DNA of 64,000 bases from Pseudomonas sp. dw_612. GTDB lineage: Bacteria > Pseudomonadota > Gammaproteobacteria > Pseudomonadales > Pseudomonadaceae. The position numbers and the translations under genes were made by a program. Location: positions 1 to 64,000 of the forward strand of contig NZ_JAAVVC010000027.1 of assembly GCF_018449725.1 (NCBI RefSeq). The letters are read 5' to 3'. The notes below the pieces were generated by a model that ran no database searches, had not been told where the DNA came from, and was given only the letters and a program-made list of their open reading frames with translations. Positions within the stretch are counted from its first letter, which is position 1; each line of letters starts with the position of its first letter. This document shows positions 7,927 to 17,700 of the stretch, in pieces.

Positions 7927-8910
7927 TCAGGTCAGCTTGCGCGTTGCATCATCCAGTGCCAGTACCGTGTAAGCATTGGTCACCGTCGTCGCCAACGTAT
8001 TGATCACCCCCGAACGCAAGGCCCCCAGCGTCGCCGCTGCCTTGGTGTTTTCGCTGGCAATCGCCACCACATCGGGAATACGCACCAACTCCTGCACCGA
8101 CAAACCGATCACCCGCCCTTGCAGGGCGTTGACCGCCGGTTGCCCGTGAATGTCGATAAAGTCGTAACCCATCATGTCACCGACCGTGCCGGACAGTCGC
8201 GCCTGGGCAATTTCCTGGGGCGAGAACCAGCCCATGCGCACCATGTTGCTGTTCTCGCTCATGTCACCGATACCGATCAATGCAATATCGGCGCGACGGG
8301 CACGGTCCAGGGTCGAACGCACGGTATCGTTGTTGATCAGAATGCTGCGCAACTCCGGATTGGCCACCAGGGCGGGCGCGTAGAGCGTTTCGCTTTCCGC
8401 CCCGAAGCGCAAGGCCAGGCGCCGGCAAATATGGTCGGGGTTCATGTATTCGCCGGCCTTCAGCGAACCACCGATGGCGCAGACAAACGTGCAGTTGCGC
8501 GTCACCGGCAAAAATACATTCTCGGCCACGGCCCCGACGTTGCGGCCCATGCCGACGGCGACAATCATCCCATCGCTCAAGGTCTTGTTCAGGTAGTTGG
8601 CCACGAGGCTGGCAACCGCCGAACGCTGTGTGTCGGGGTCGCCATGATCGACGGCAATCAGCGCCCGATCCAGTTGGAAGCGCTCGACCAGTTGCTGTTC
8701 CAATTCATTGTTCAGCGCAGGATGCTGCAGTACACGCACCTCGACAATGCCTTCATCACGCGCGCGTTTGAGCAGCCGACTCACCTTTACCCGGGACAAA
8801 TCGAAGCGCTTGGCGATCGCCTCCTGAGTGATGTTATCGAGGTAATAAAGCATGGCCACTTCAGTCATCAGATCGATGTCGCTGGCTGCACGCTGCGTAC
8901 TGTCAGTCAT
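7927..8910 (-). CDS. SorC-family sugar-responsive transcriptional regulator
   Basis: DNA-binding regulator, 327 aa. The N-terminal helix-turn-helix (about 18-60) reads LYYLDNITQEAIAKRF and LSRVKVSRLLKRA, typical of SorC/DeoR-like regulators; the rest is the SorC sugar-phosphate-binding domain (VAVGMGRNVGAVAEN, CAIGGSLKAGE, DIALIGIGDM). Proteins of this family bind a phosphorylated intermediate and release their operator. The gene converges on dhaL, and its obvious targets are the twin GATCA-N2-TGATC palindromes between the divergent rpiB and ABC units (inference). GGAAG precedes the ATG. An erythrulose or erythrose phosphate would be the expected inducer. Confidence 0.88.
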   Translation of the reverse strand: MTDSTQRAASDIDLMTEVAMLYYLDNITQEAIAKRFDLSRVKVSRLLKRARDEGIVEVRVLQHPALNNELEQQLVERFQLDRALIAVDHGDPDTQRSAVASLVANYLNKTLSDGMIVAVGMGRNVGAVAENVFLPVTRNCTFVCAIGGSLKAGEYMNPDHICRRLALRFGAESETLYAPALVANPELRSILINNDTVRSTLDRARRADIALIGIGDMSENSNMVRMGWFSPQEIAQARLSGTVGDMMGYDFIDIHGQPAVNALQGRVIGLSVQELVRIPDVVAIASENTKAAATLGALRSGVINTLATTVTNAYTVLALDDATRKLT

Positions 8911-8985
8911 GTGAGCTTCCGTTTTCGCAACAAAAAACCATTCTCCCTACTCAGCACCGGCCAAGTCCAGCGGCGAATAGCAAAT

Positions 8986-9918
8986 TCAGCTCGATGCGAT
9001 ACGTTTTGCCAGGTCGATAAAGTTGCATAGGATCGGCCCCTGCTCTTCACGCCGGCACATCAGGGTGATGGGCGCCAACAATCGCGGTCGTGAGTTGATA
9101 CGGCAATAGACCACGGACTCGCGATGAAAGCCGTTCATTGACGCGGGCACCACGGACACCCCTGCCCCCGCCGCCACCAGGCTGATGTTGGTCAACATGC
9201 GCTCGACTTCGAAGGCAATCTTGGGCGTGAAACCCGCGTTTTCGCAGGCCTCGATCAGCTTCGAATACATCCCCGTGGCGCCACTGCGGCGAACGAGAAT
9301 GAACGGTTCCTCGGCCAGGTGCTTGAGCGCGATAACAGGCATCGAGTCATCGCCGTCCTCACCCTTCTTTTTCCGCGCGCGCTCCAATAACGGATGGCCC
9401 ACCGGAAGAACCAGCAGCATGTCCTCCTCGAACAACTGATAAAAGGTCATTTCGTGGGGTTGGCTCACGGGCGCTCGCAGGATGCCGATATCAAGCTTGC
9501 GCTGAACCACGTCGTCGGTCAGTTCCCGGGCACTGCCCTCGTTGAGCAACAAGCTGACGCCCGGGTACGCCTCGCGATAGGCGCGGATGATCCGTGGGAT
9601 CAACGGGTGCGCCGCCGCCGAACTGGTGAAGCCGATCGACATCGTGCCCTCATACCCTTGGGCGGCCTTGGCCGCACGCCGCGCGGCATCTTCGACCCGG
9701 TTGAGAATATCCCGAGCTTCCTGCAGGAAAATCAGCCCTCCGGGCGTCAGGTCGACACCTTTGGGATGGCGCCGAAACAGGTCGAATCCGAGCTCGCTTT
9801 CCAGGGCGCGGATCTGCTGGCTGAGCGGTGGCTGCTGCATGTTCAGGCGAACGGCCGCGCGAGTGAAATGCTGCTCCTCGGCGACCATCAGGAAGTAGCG
9901 CAAATGTCGAAGTTCCAT
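8986..9918 (-). CDS. LysR-family transcriptional regulator
   Basis: LysR regulator, 310 aa. The N-terminal winged helix-turn-helix (1-60: MELRHLRYFLMVAEEQHFTR, LSQQIRALE) is followed by a periplasmic-binding-protein-like effector domain from about residue 90. A small basic/acidic insertion (RARKKKGEDGDDS, about 180-192) is unusual. The gene is divergent from the DctA-like symporter gene with 174 bp between the starts, and a TGTAA-N7-TTACA dyad lies there, so it probably controls that transporter in response to a carboxylate. It is unlikely to belong to the tetritol locus, which has its own regulator. Confidence 0.88.
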   Translation of the reverse strand: MELRHLRYFLMVAEEQHFTRAAVRLNMQQPPLSQQIRALESELGFDLFRRHPKGVDLTPGGLIFLQEARDILNRVEDAARRAAKAAQGYEGTMSIGFTSSAAAHPLIPRIIRAYREAYPGVSLLLNEGSARELTDDVVQRKLDIGILRAPVSQPHEMTFYQLFEEDMLLVLPVGHPLLERARKKKGEDGDDSMPVIALKHLAEEPFILVRRSGATGMYSKLIEACENAGFTPKIAFEVERMLTNISLVAAGAGVSVVPASMNGFHRESVVYCRINSRPRLLAPITLMCRREEQGPILCNFIDLAKRIASS

Positions 9919-9998
9919 AGAGCCCTGAAAAGGTGAGATCGATCGGGATGCGCCGGGTAAAAAGCGCCGAAACCATTAGACGAAACGACGCCCATGAC

Positions 9999-10015
9999 TG
10001 TAATAACTCGTTACA
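9999..10015. promoter_or_regulatory. Dyad TGTAA-N7-TTACA, candidate LysR site
   Basis: A perfect 5-bp inverted repeat with 7-bp spacer, nested in a wider CTGTA...TACAG symmetry, in the divergent region between the LysR gene and the DctA-like gene. Size and position fit a LysR-type recognition site. Confidence 0.4.
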
Positions 10016-10092
10016 CTACAGGCTACAAAAAAGCCCGCCACCGACGTCCTTCCGGTCAACGGCGATTACGTTGCGAGGAGTCGTCATCCCCC

Positions 10093-11328
10093 ATGCATCG
10101 CCGTTTTTTCAATAGCAGCGTCACACAAATGTTAGTCGCAATTGTGTGCGGTCTGGCACTGGGTTACGCGCAACCGCACATGGCGGTCACCCTCAAGCCC
10201 ATCAGCGAAAGCTTCATCAAACTCATCGGCATGAACATCAACGTGATGGTGTTCGTGCTGGTCGTGTCGGGCGTCGCCAACCTGCATGATCAGCGTCAGT
10301 CTGCACGAATCGGCGGCAAGGCCGTGGTCTATTTCCAGGTCATGGCGCTGCTCTCGCTGCTGGCCGGGATGATCGTCACACTGGTGCTGCAACCCGGCAC
10401 CGGGCTGGCGCTGGATGACAGCGAAATGACCCAGCTGGTACCCGACAATATTCACGATCCGTTCCAGTTCAGCCGTTTTATGCTCGACATGATCCCCTGC
10501 TCTTTCGTCGCGCCCTTCACCCAGGCCAGCACCCTGCAAGTGCTGTTTCTGGCCGTGTTGTTTGGCATGGCCCTGGCACGCAGTGGCCAGCACGGTGTGC
10601 CGTTGCGCCGGGGTATCGAAATCCTTGCCCAGTTGATGTTCAACATCATGGCCATGATCCTCAAACTGGCACCGCTGGCCGCCTTCGCCACGCTGGCCTA
10701 TACCATCGGCCGATACGGCCCGTCGTCGATCCTGCCGCTGGCAAAACTGCTGTTGACCCTGTACGTGGCCTGCGCACTGTTCATCATCATCGTGTTCAGT
10801 TGCGTGACGCGATTTGCCGGGGTGCGCTTGTCGAGCCTGTTGCGCTACATCAAGGAAGAAATATTGCTGGTGTTGTTCACCACCTCGTCGCTGGCCGCGC
10901 TGCCCTCGCTGATCGTCAAGATGGAGCGCCTGGGCTGCGCGCAAGGCATCGTGCGGCTGGTCCTGCCCGCTGGCAACGCGCTCAACCTCAACGGCACCAA
11001 TATCTACCTCACCGCCAGTGCACTGTTTATCGCCCAGATCGCCCAGGTGGATCTGAACGTCGGGCAGCTCATCACGTTGCTGATGATCGCGATGCTGACC
11101 TCCAAAGGCGCGAGCGCCGTGACCGGTTCGTCGTTCATCACCCTGGCCGTGACCCTGACTGCGCTGCAGATCGTGCCGCTCGACAGCGTCGCCCTGCTGC
11201 TGAGTATCGAACGGCTGATGAAATGCCGCTCGCTGACCAACCTGATCGGCAATGCCGTGGCTTGCCTGGCCGTCGCCCATTGGGAAAAGGCCATTGACCG
11301 GGAACGCTTGCAGCAGGAGTTGGGCTGA
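10093..11328 (+). CDS. DctA-like dicarboxylate/cation symporter (DAACS family), divergent
   Basis: Inner-membrane symporter of the glutamate/C4-dicarboxylate family, 411 aa from the ATG at 10093 (GAGGAG 12 nt upstream). Overall it aligns with DctA: VLQPGTG, LAPLAAFATLAYTIGRYG, IRYIKEE-like LRYIKEEILLVL, SKGASAVTGSSFI, RSLTNLIGN. Several hallmark positions differ: the serine-rich hairpin TSSSESALP reads TTSSLAALP, NLDGT reads NLNGT, and FMSEARALTN reads LMKCRSLTN with Glu for the usual upstream Asp. The arginine near the C terminus is kept. It may therefore carry an unusual acid. It converges on the glycosyltransferase gene with a 7-bp gap, and a periplasmic fumarate-releasing-type lyase lies in the same locus; a shared role is inference. 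Confidence 0.82.
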   Translation: MHRRFFNSSVTQMLVAIVCGLALGYAQPHMAVTLKPISESFIKLIGMNINVMVFVLVVSGVANLHDQRQSARIGGKAVVYFQVMALLSLLAGMIVTLVLQPGTGLALDDSEMTQLVPDNIHDPFQFSRFMLDMIPCSFVAPFTQASTLQVLFLAVLFGMALARSGQHGVPLRRGIEILAQLMFNIMAMILKLAPLAAFATLAYTIGRYGPSSILPLAKLLLTLYVACALFIIIVFSCVTRFAGVRLSSLLRYIKEEILLVLFTTSSLAALPSLIVKMERLGCAQGIVRLVLPAGNALNLNGTNIYLTASALFIAQIAQVDLNVGQLITLLMIAMLTSKGASAVTGSSFITLAVTLTALQIVPLDSVALLLSIERLMKCRSLTNLIGNAVACLAVAHWEKAIDRERLQQELG

Positions 11329-11335
11329 CCCCCTG

Positions 11336-13177
11336 TCAACGCAGTTCATTCAACAGCGCCTCGCTCAATGCCTGCGCACGCCCGGAAAACAAGGTACGCA
11401 GTGGCTCGTCGGTTGCCAGATGCCGATACAGGGTGGCCCGCTCCGCATAATCGGTGGCCAGGCGTACGGCGGCCTGCACGTAATCTTCCCGCGTCTGCGC
11501 GATGGTCCATTGCGGGAGTCCGACGCGCCTGAACAACCCTTCATCAATGTGTTCGAACACCTGCGGACCGGTCTTGCACACCCCTGGCAGGCCGACCGTC
11601 AGTGCGTCGATGATGCCGTTGGTATTACCAAACGGAAACGGACTGAGAAACAGGTCGCAGCGGTTGAGAATAGCCATGTAATCCGGGTACGCCTGGTGCG
11701 GATACACCGTTGCATCGTGCACGCAGCGTTCAACCAGACGCAGTAACTGTGGGTACAGCAACCCTTGGGCCTGCCCGACCAGAAAATGGTAGTGCACCCG
11801 CTTCCCCGACTGCTGCAAAGTGCGTGCGGCAATGATCTGGCAAGCCGCCAGAAACCCCGGGTTGAGTTTCATCGTGGTCGCCGCCACGGCGATATGCACC
11901 ACCGAGCCGTCTTCGCGCGTCAGCCGCGGCAGGTTCACGGCGATGGCCGAGGGACGGTAAGGCTGCCCGTCGGCGGGCAAGCGCAGCAGACGCTCGGTGA
12001 AACAGCCCGGGTCGCCGACGAAGTCATCCTCGACACTGATGCAGTCGATATGACGCGAGCCGGTGGTCGCCGGATGCCCCAGTGCCGCGACTTGCAGCGG
12101 TGCAATCCGCAGATTGCTGGCGAACAGGGTAATCAGGAACATGCCGACGCTGGGCATGTAGAACACGTGCGGCTGCCGCGCCTGGGCCAGATCGCGCAAC
12201 TGGCCGAGGCAGGCGAACAGATCATCCGGTTCGGCGAACTCGACAAACTCGTCGAACACCTGGCGCCCCAGGTCATCGACATTCGCCCCGTAGCCGATGC
12301 CCACCACGTGAAAATCCCGCCGCGCTGCTTCCAGCGTCCGCGAATGGGTGCGATAGATTGAGTGCCCACCAGAAAACCACTCCACCAATACGAGCATCAG
12401 CGGTTTTTTCGCGACGCTGTCGACGGCGCCCCGATTCACCGGCAGGTGATGCAAACCGACACTCTCCAGCTTGCGTTCGATCAAGCGATTGATCGAGGCC
12501 TTGATCCGGTGCCGCTCGGGCAGGTCCGCATAACTGCAATGCATGTAAACGTCGTGCAACACACCGATCGGCAGCCCATCAAGGCTGTCGATCTGGTCCA
12601 GGCGATCCGGCAGCCAGGCCAGCAAGGCCTCGCGTTTGGAGTGCGCGGCGGGCGTACCGAGAAAGCGTGGCGACAGCAACGCCATGAACAGCGCGGCGGC
12701 CAGCGCGGGGTTGCGCGCCCATAGCAACTCGACGTCCAGCGGCAGTTCGGACTCCGGGGAATAGAGGATGCAGAACTTCACCAAATCCTGTTCCGCAAGC
12801 CGATAGTCATCGGCGTTATGCCCCAGCAGATTCAGCGAACGCAGAATGTGGTCGCAGTTGACAAAAGCACTGGCCGCAAACAGGGATGACAGCCAGCGCT
12901 GCAAGTTAATCAGTTGGCCAAAGCCGTCCGGGCTGATATGAAACCCGGGGTCGGAAAACAACGCGGTGATGGCGCTGGTCAGCCGCGTCAACACGTGGTT
13001 TTCCAGCTCGCCCGGCGAAATGGCGGGCGACACGCTCAGTGAGAACTGTTCGGACAATTTGCCGTAGTTGCGGTCGATCAGTTGCAGCAACCGGACCAGA
13101 TCGCCGGCAGCCGCCTCATGGTCACGGGTGTAACAACGGTATTCGAACTGTTCCAGGGAAAACACTTGATCGGTCAT
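11336..13177 (-). CDS. HMW1C-like cytoplasmic N-glycosyltransferase (GT41)
   Basis: Predicted UDP-hexose:protein-asparagine glycosyltransferase, 613 aa. The N-terminal 240 residues are an all-helical domain; the rest is a GT-B fold with HMW1C signatures: EWFSGGHSIYRTHS (about 266-279), LGHPATTGS, VEDDFVGD, TTMKLNP (434-440, with the UDP-contact Lys437), FPFGNTNGIID (514-524), CKTGPQVFEHIDEGLF. In Haemophilus HMW1C attaches glucose or galactose to Asn in N-X-S/T of the HMW1A adhesin in the cytoplasm before secretion. Here the gene is last in an operon with a TpsA exoprotein rich in such sequons, which is the obvious substrate. Automated tools may label it SPINDLY-like. The ribosome site is weak, and a hairpin lies upstream. 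Confidence 0.9.
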   Translation of the reverse strand: MTDQVFSLEQFEYRCYTRDHEAAAGDLVRLLQLIDRNYGKLSEQFSLSVSPAISPGELENHVLTRLTSAITALFSDPGFHISPDGFGQLINLQRWLSSLFAASAFVNCDHILRSLNLLGHNADDYRLAEQDLVKFCILYSPESELPLDVELLWARNPALAAALFMALLSPRFLGTPAAHSKREALLAWLPDRLDQIDSLDGLPIGVLHDVYMHCSYADLPERHRIKASINRLIERKLESVGLHHLPVNRGAVDSVAKKPLMLVLVEWFSGGHSIYRTHSRTLEAARRDFHVVGIGYGANVDDLGRQVFDEFVEFAEPDDLFACLGQLRDLAQARQPHVFYMPSVGMFLITLFASNLRIAPLQVAALGHPATTGSRHIDCISVEDDFVGDPGCFTERLLRLPADGQPYRPSAIAVNLPRLTREDGSVVHIAVAATTMKLNPGFLAACQIIAARTLQQSGKRVHYHFLVGQAQGLLYPQLLRLVERCVHDATVYPHQAYPDYMAILNRCDLFLSPFPFGNTNGIIDALTVGLPGVCKTGPQVFEHIDEGLFRRVGLPQWTIAQTREDYVQAAVRLATDYAERATLYRHLATDEPLRTLFSGRAQALSEALLNELR

Positions 13178-13213
13178 CGCAAACGCCAGGTTGAGAATGG
13201 ACGGTTACAGTCG

Positions 13214-13241
13214 CGGGCCTGACCGTCAGCAGTCAGGCCCG
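13214..13241 (-). other. Intercistronic hairpin between lyase and glycosyltransferase genes
   Basis: A 10-bp perfect stem, CGGGCCTGAC (13214-13223) with GTCAGGCCCG (13232-13241), and an 8-nt loop. On the minus strand it lies in the 71-bp gap before the glycosyltransferase gene and has no T-run, so it is not a classical terminator. It could stabilise or partly attenuate the operon mRNA and lower glycosyltransferase output. Confidence 0.45.
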
Positions 13242-13248
13242 TGATCAC

Positions 13249-14766
13249 TCAGTGGCCCAGCGCGTAGAAGACTTTATCCAGATTGACCTGAGCCTGCGCC
13301 AGCTTCTGACGCTGCTCGCTCAACCAATCCTGATCGGCCTTGAGGCGCTGTTTTTCCTTACCCAGCATACGCTCGACTTCAGAACGTTGCGGTCCGCCCA
13401 GCCCCTTGCTGGCGCTGACCATGTTCTGCGCCGTCAGCACCGTGCGGAACCGCGCTTCGGTCAGCGGCAGCGTACCCTCCAGGTTGAACGCTTCCAGCGC
13501 CTTGGCGTAGATCCGGCGCGCCTGATCAAACGGGATGTCGGCCGGTTTGATCTTGTTCTGACGGCCGTAGGTGACCAGGTCCGAAGCGAAGTGATGACCT
13601 ACGCGAAACGGCACATCAGACTCACGTTGCAGGGTGTCGGCCAGTTCGGTGGTGGTGGAGTAATCCGCATCGACTTCCTGCAGGGCGCGATTCTTGTCGA
13701 TGATCAGGTTGCCCAGCATATCGGTCAACAGGTCGAAGGCCTGGGTGGTCTGATCCAGGCTCTTTTCTGCCTGGTCGCGCTTGTAGTCCGGCATGCCTGA
13801 GGAAACATTGTGGCCTTCGAACTCGTACGTCACCGCCCCGCCCACAATGTCGCTGGCTTGCAGGCGCAGACGGTTGAGGACATAGGGGTTGCGCTTCTGC
13901 GGCATGATGCTGCTGGTGCCGGTCAGATGACCTTCCTGGATCATGATCCAGGGATACGGCTGGTGATACTGGATGTGAATGTCCTGGGCCATCAGCCCGA
14001 TGGTTTGCGCGGCGTTGGCGCAAATGCCGGTCAACTCCATGCCGGTATCGAGGGCGCCGAGCTGGGTGGCGTCGTAGGAGTTTTCAACCGGCGCATCGAA
14101 GCCCAGCAGGTCCGACAACCGTTTGCGGTCGACCGGAAAACTCGAAGTGCCCAACGCCGCGCCGCCCAGCGGGCTCAGGTTCAGGCGTGCATACGCCTGT
14201 TGCAGTCGCGTGGTATCGCGGTCAAACACCGCCGTGTAGCCCAGCAGGTAATGGGCATAAGTGGTCGGCTGCGCCTGCACACCATTGGTGTAGGCCGGGA
14301 CGATCGTGTCGATGTGGTTCTGCGCCAGATCGATGAACGCGGCCCGTGAACGGTTGATCGAATCCAGCAACTTCAGCGCGTTCTCACGCTGCATCAGCCG
14401 GCGCGTGGTGGACAGGATGTCCTGGCGGCTACGCCCCGAATGCATGCGCGATCCGTCAGGGCCGGCCAGTTTCAGAATCAGTGGCTCGTAGTCCAGGTAA
14501 TCCGCTGGACGCTCGGCCCCTGGCTTGTCGCCGTCCTTGATGACCTGGTCAACGGCCGCCACGATCTTCTTGCCCAGGTCCTTGGGCACGATGTTGTTTT
14601 CGATGACCATCACCGTGGACGCCTTGTTCATTTCGCCCAGGTAGTAGAAGTAGTCGTGGACTTCTTTCTTCTCGCCGGCCTGGGCGCTGCCCAGGGAAAA
14701 ACTCAACGCCAACGGCAACAGGGCAACACGGATTGCCAGACGCAGAGGGGAATAGGAATGGTTCAT
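13249..14766 (-). CDS. Exported argininosuccinate lyase/fumarase-family protein
   Basis: Member of the ArgH/fumarase/aspartase superfamily, whose enzymes cleave a C-N or C-O bond and release fumarate. Unlike ArgH it carries a signal peptide (residues 1-30, hydrophobic core LLPLALSFSLGSAQA) and so should act in the periplasm or outside. Landmarks: GRSRQD (111-116; GRSRND in ArgH), AQPTTYAH (His172 region) and the catalytic-serine loop SSIMPQKRNP (285-294). The C-terminal 60 residues are charged and coiled-coil-like. ArgH is about 460 aa; this is 505. I favour the ATG at 14766; a GTG at 14778 overlaps the tpsA stop as GTGA. Either way translation is coupled to tpsA. The substrate is unknown; an amino-acid or polyamine succinate adduct is possible. 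Confidence 0.83.
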   Translation of the reverse strand: MNHSYSPLRLAIRVALLPLALSFSLGSAQAGEKKEVHDYFYYLGEMNKASTVMVIENNIVPKDLGKKIVAAVDQVIKDGDKPGAERPADYLDYEPLILKLAGPDGSRMHSGRSRQDILSTTRRLMQRENALKLLDSINRSRAAFIDLAQNHIDTIVPAYTNGVQAQPTTYAHYLLGYTAVFDRDTTRLQQAYARLNLSPLGGAALGTSSFPVDRKRLSDLLGFDAPVENSYDATQLGALDTGMELTGICANAAQTIGLMAQDIHIQYHQPYPWIMIQEGHLTGTSSIMPQKRNPYVLNRLRLQASDIVGGAVTYEFEGHNVSSGMPDYKRDQAEKSLDQTTQAFDLLTDMLGNLIIDKNRALQEVDADYSTTTELADTLQRESDVPFRVGHHFASDLVTYGRQNKIKPADIPFDQARRIYAKALEAFNLEGTLPLTEARFRTVLTAQNMVSASKGLGGPQRSEVERMLGKEKQRLKADQDWLSEQRQKLAQAQVNLDKVFYALGH

Positions 14767-14774
14767 TGGGGTCG

Positions 14775-17700
14775 TCACTCTCGGTCGGTTTTACTGGAAG
14801 AACGGGCGCCTGCCGTGTCGGCGGCCGCGACGCTGCGCCATTGCGCAACGTCGATGCTCACCTGATCGGCAACGCTGCCCAGGGCTGTGAGGTGGTAATC
14901 GGGTGCCAGTGGCTGGCTCCAGGCGCTGCGGGCCATCTGCAGTTGCAGGTACTGGGTGGTCGGTGCGGAAGCGGGGTCGAGCAGGCTGCTGTTGATCAGC
15001 CCGCCCCGGGAAATCACCACCACCCCCGCGCCGCTGGCCGTCAGGCTGGTGGCGTCATCGGTGTGGGTGATGTAGCGGCCGCTCGGGCTGTCGACATCCA
15101 CCAACAGCAGACCATCGGCCACCTGCAGGCTGTTATTGCCATCGTCGAAGCTCAAGGCTGCACCGCCGGCGCTCCTGCCAGTCAGCGTGAGGTTGCCGTC
15201 GCCGCCGGTAGCCACTCGGTTGTAGCCGCTGGCATTGACCGCACTGAAGGCGATCCCGTCGCCGCTGCCTTGGGTGGTGCCGGTCAGGTGAATGTCACCA
15301 CTGCGGGACAGGATCTGCACACCATTGGCAGTCCCCGACCCACCGCTGCGAATGCTCAGGCCGGCCTTGGAGGACGTGGCCGCACTGATGCCGGTCAGGG
15401 ACAGATCGCCGCTGACCGTGGACAGCGTCAGCGAACTGCCGGTGCCGGACGGATAGATATTGATGCCGGAACCGCCCTGGGATTGGCCATTGAGCGTGAC
15501 CGAACCGGTGCCGGTTGCCTGGATCAGGTTTTGCCCGGTCAACAAGCCGATGCCATCCCCCGCCCCGCTGCTGCCGGTGATGCTCAACGCACCGTTCTCG
15601 ACGCTGAGTTGTGCCTTGCCATTACCGTAGACCTCGACACCACTGCCCTGGTCCCGGGCACTGCCGATCAACGTCAGGTTGCCATCGCCGCGGGTTTGCA
15701 GAATGTTGTTGACGCTGAGGATGGCGATGCCGTGGTCCAGCTCCCCGCTGTTGGGCGAGTGGAAATTGCCGATCAGGGTAATGTCGCCGCCGTCGGAGGT
15801 GATCCGGTTGCTGGACACGCCGTTGCCGGTGCTGCCCCCCAACGCGATGGCATCCGAGGTGCCGACCGAGTCGCCACGCAAGGTAATGTTGCCCGAGCCG
15901 CTGCTGACGTTCACGCCTTGGGAATTGCCGGTGGCGTTGAAGAAAATCCCGTAGCCGCCGAACGGCATGGTGCTGTTGCCGCTGATAGTGATGTCGCCGC
16001 TGGTGGTCGCCAGGCTGATGGAAGCATTGGCGCCCGACGGTGCGATATCGACGCCGCGTCCTGAAACGCTGGTACCGTCCAGCGTCAGATCGCCGCTCTG
16101 GGTGGCGATGCGGATAGTTGAGTAATCGCCGCCAGCATCCAGTGACAAGGCTTTGAACGAGCCGCTGGCCGTGCTTAGTGTGTTGTGATTGGCCTTGAGC
16201 AGGACATCGCCGCGACTGCTGCTGATGTTGATGCTCGCCCCCGGCGTCGCGGCGGTGCCGGCCCCCGGAGTCACCAGCGCCAAGGCCGGTGTGGTGCCGC
16301 CCGCCGTGGTACCGGTGAGGCTGATAGCGCCATCGGTGGTGAGGTTGATCGACGAGGTTGCACCGGTGGAATTGAGGATCGTGCCGAAACTGCCGGTGCT
16401 GCTGCCGTCGAGGACGATCGCGCCGCCCTGGCCAGAACTGAGGCTCACAGCGCCGTCGCCCGCAGCGGCCAGGTAGACACCTCGGCCATTACTGTTGCCC
16501 TGCACGGTCAGCGTCCCCGTGCCGACGCTCAAACTTTGCGAAGACACCGCCGCCGTCGAACACACCAGCACGCCCGCTCCCGAGGTGGCATTGCCGCGCA
16601 GGGTCACATTGCCGGAACCAGTGGCGGCGATGCTGTTACTGGTGCTGAAAATCCGCGTGCCGTTGCCGCTGCCCAGGCTGGTGCTGTCGACCGTGATCGA
16701 GCCAAGTCCGGTGGTGATCAGGCTGCTGCCGCCGGTGAGCGTGAACCCGTCGCCGCTACCGCTGACGCTCGTTTGCAGGGCATTGATGTTGATGTTGCCG
16801 CCCCCGGCATCGAGGCGGCTGCCGCGTACGCTCACGCCCGATGCGCTGGACCCCGCAGCCGTGGCGCCATTGAGGTTGATATCACCGCCGTGGGTGGCGA
16901 CGAACGTGCCGCTGCCCAGGGACACGCCGCTGCCGTTGCTGAGGTTGCTGCTGGTCGAGGATTGACTCGGCTGCACCACACCCGTGACGCTGAAGTTGCC
17001 CCCTTGAGTGCTGATCCGATTGCCGGAACTGCCACCGATCACAACCGCGTCCGAGGCGCCCACCGAACTGCCGCGCAAGGTGATATTGCCCGCGCCGCTG
17101 CTGACATTGACGCCCTGGGAGCTACCGGTGGAGTTAAGGAAAACGCCGTAACCGGCCAAAGGCGTCGCGCTGGTGCCATTGATATCGATATCGCCGCTGC
17201 CGGTCGCCAGGCTGATGGCAGCGTTGGCCCCCGACGGCGCAATCTCAACACCGCGCCCGGAAACACTGGAGCCATCCAGGCTCAGGTCGCCGCTTTGGGT
17301 GGCGATGCGGATCGTTGAATAATCGCCGCCGGCATCCAGCGACAATCCTCTGAACGAACCGTTCGAGATGCTGACGGTGTTTTGATTGGCCTTGAGCCGC
17401 ACGTCACCACCGCTGCTGGCGATGTTGATACTCGCGCCCGGTGTCGTGGCCGTGCCGCTGCCCGAGGTCACCAGTGCCAGGGCCGCGATGCTCCCGCCCG
17501 TCTCGGTGCCGGTGAGGCTGATGGCACCGTCGGTGATGAGGTTGATCGACGACGTTGCGCCGGTGGAGTTGAGGATCGTGCCATAACTTGCGGTGCTGCT
17601 GCCGTCGAGCACGATCGCGCCGCCCTGGCCAGAGCTGAGGTTCACGGTTCCGTCACCCGCCGCCGCCAGATAGACACCCCGGCCATTACTGTTGCCCTGC

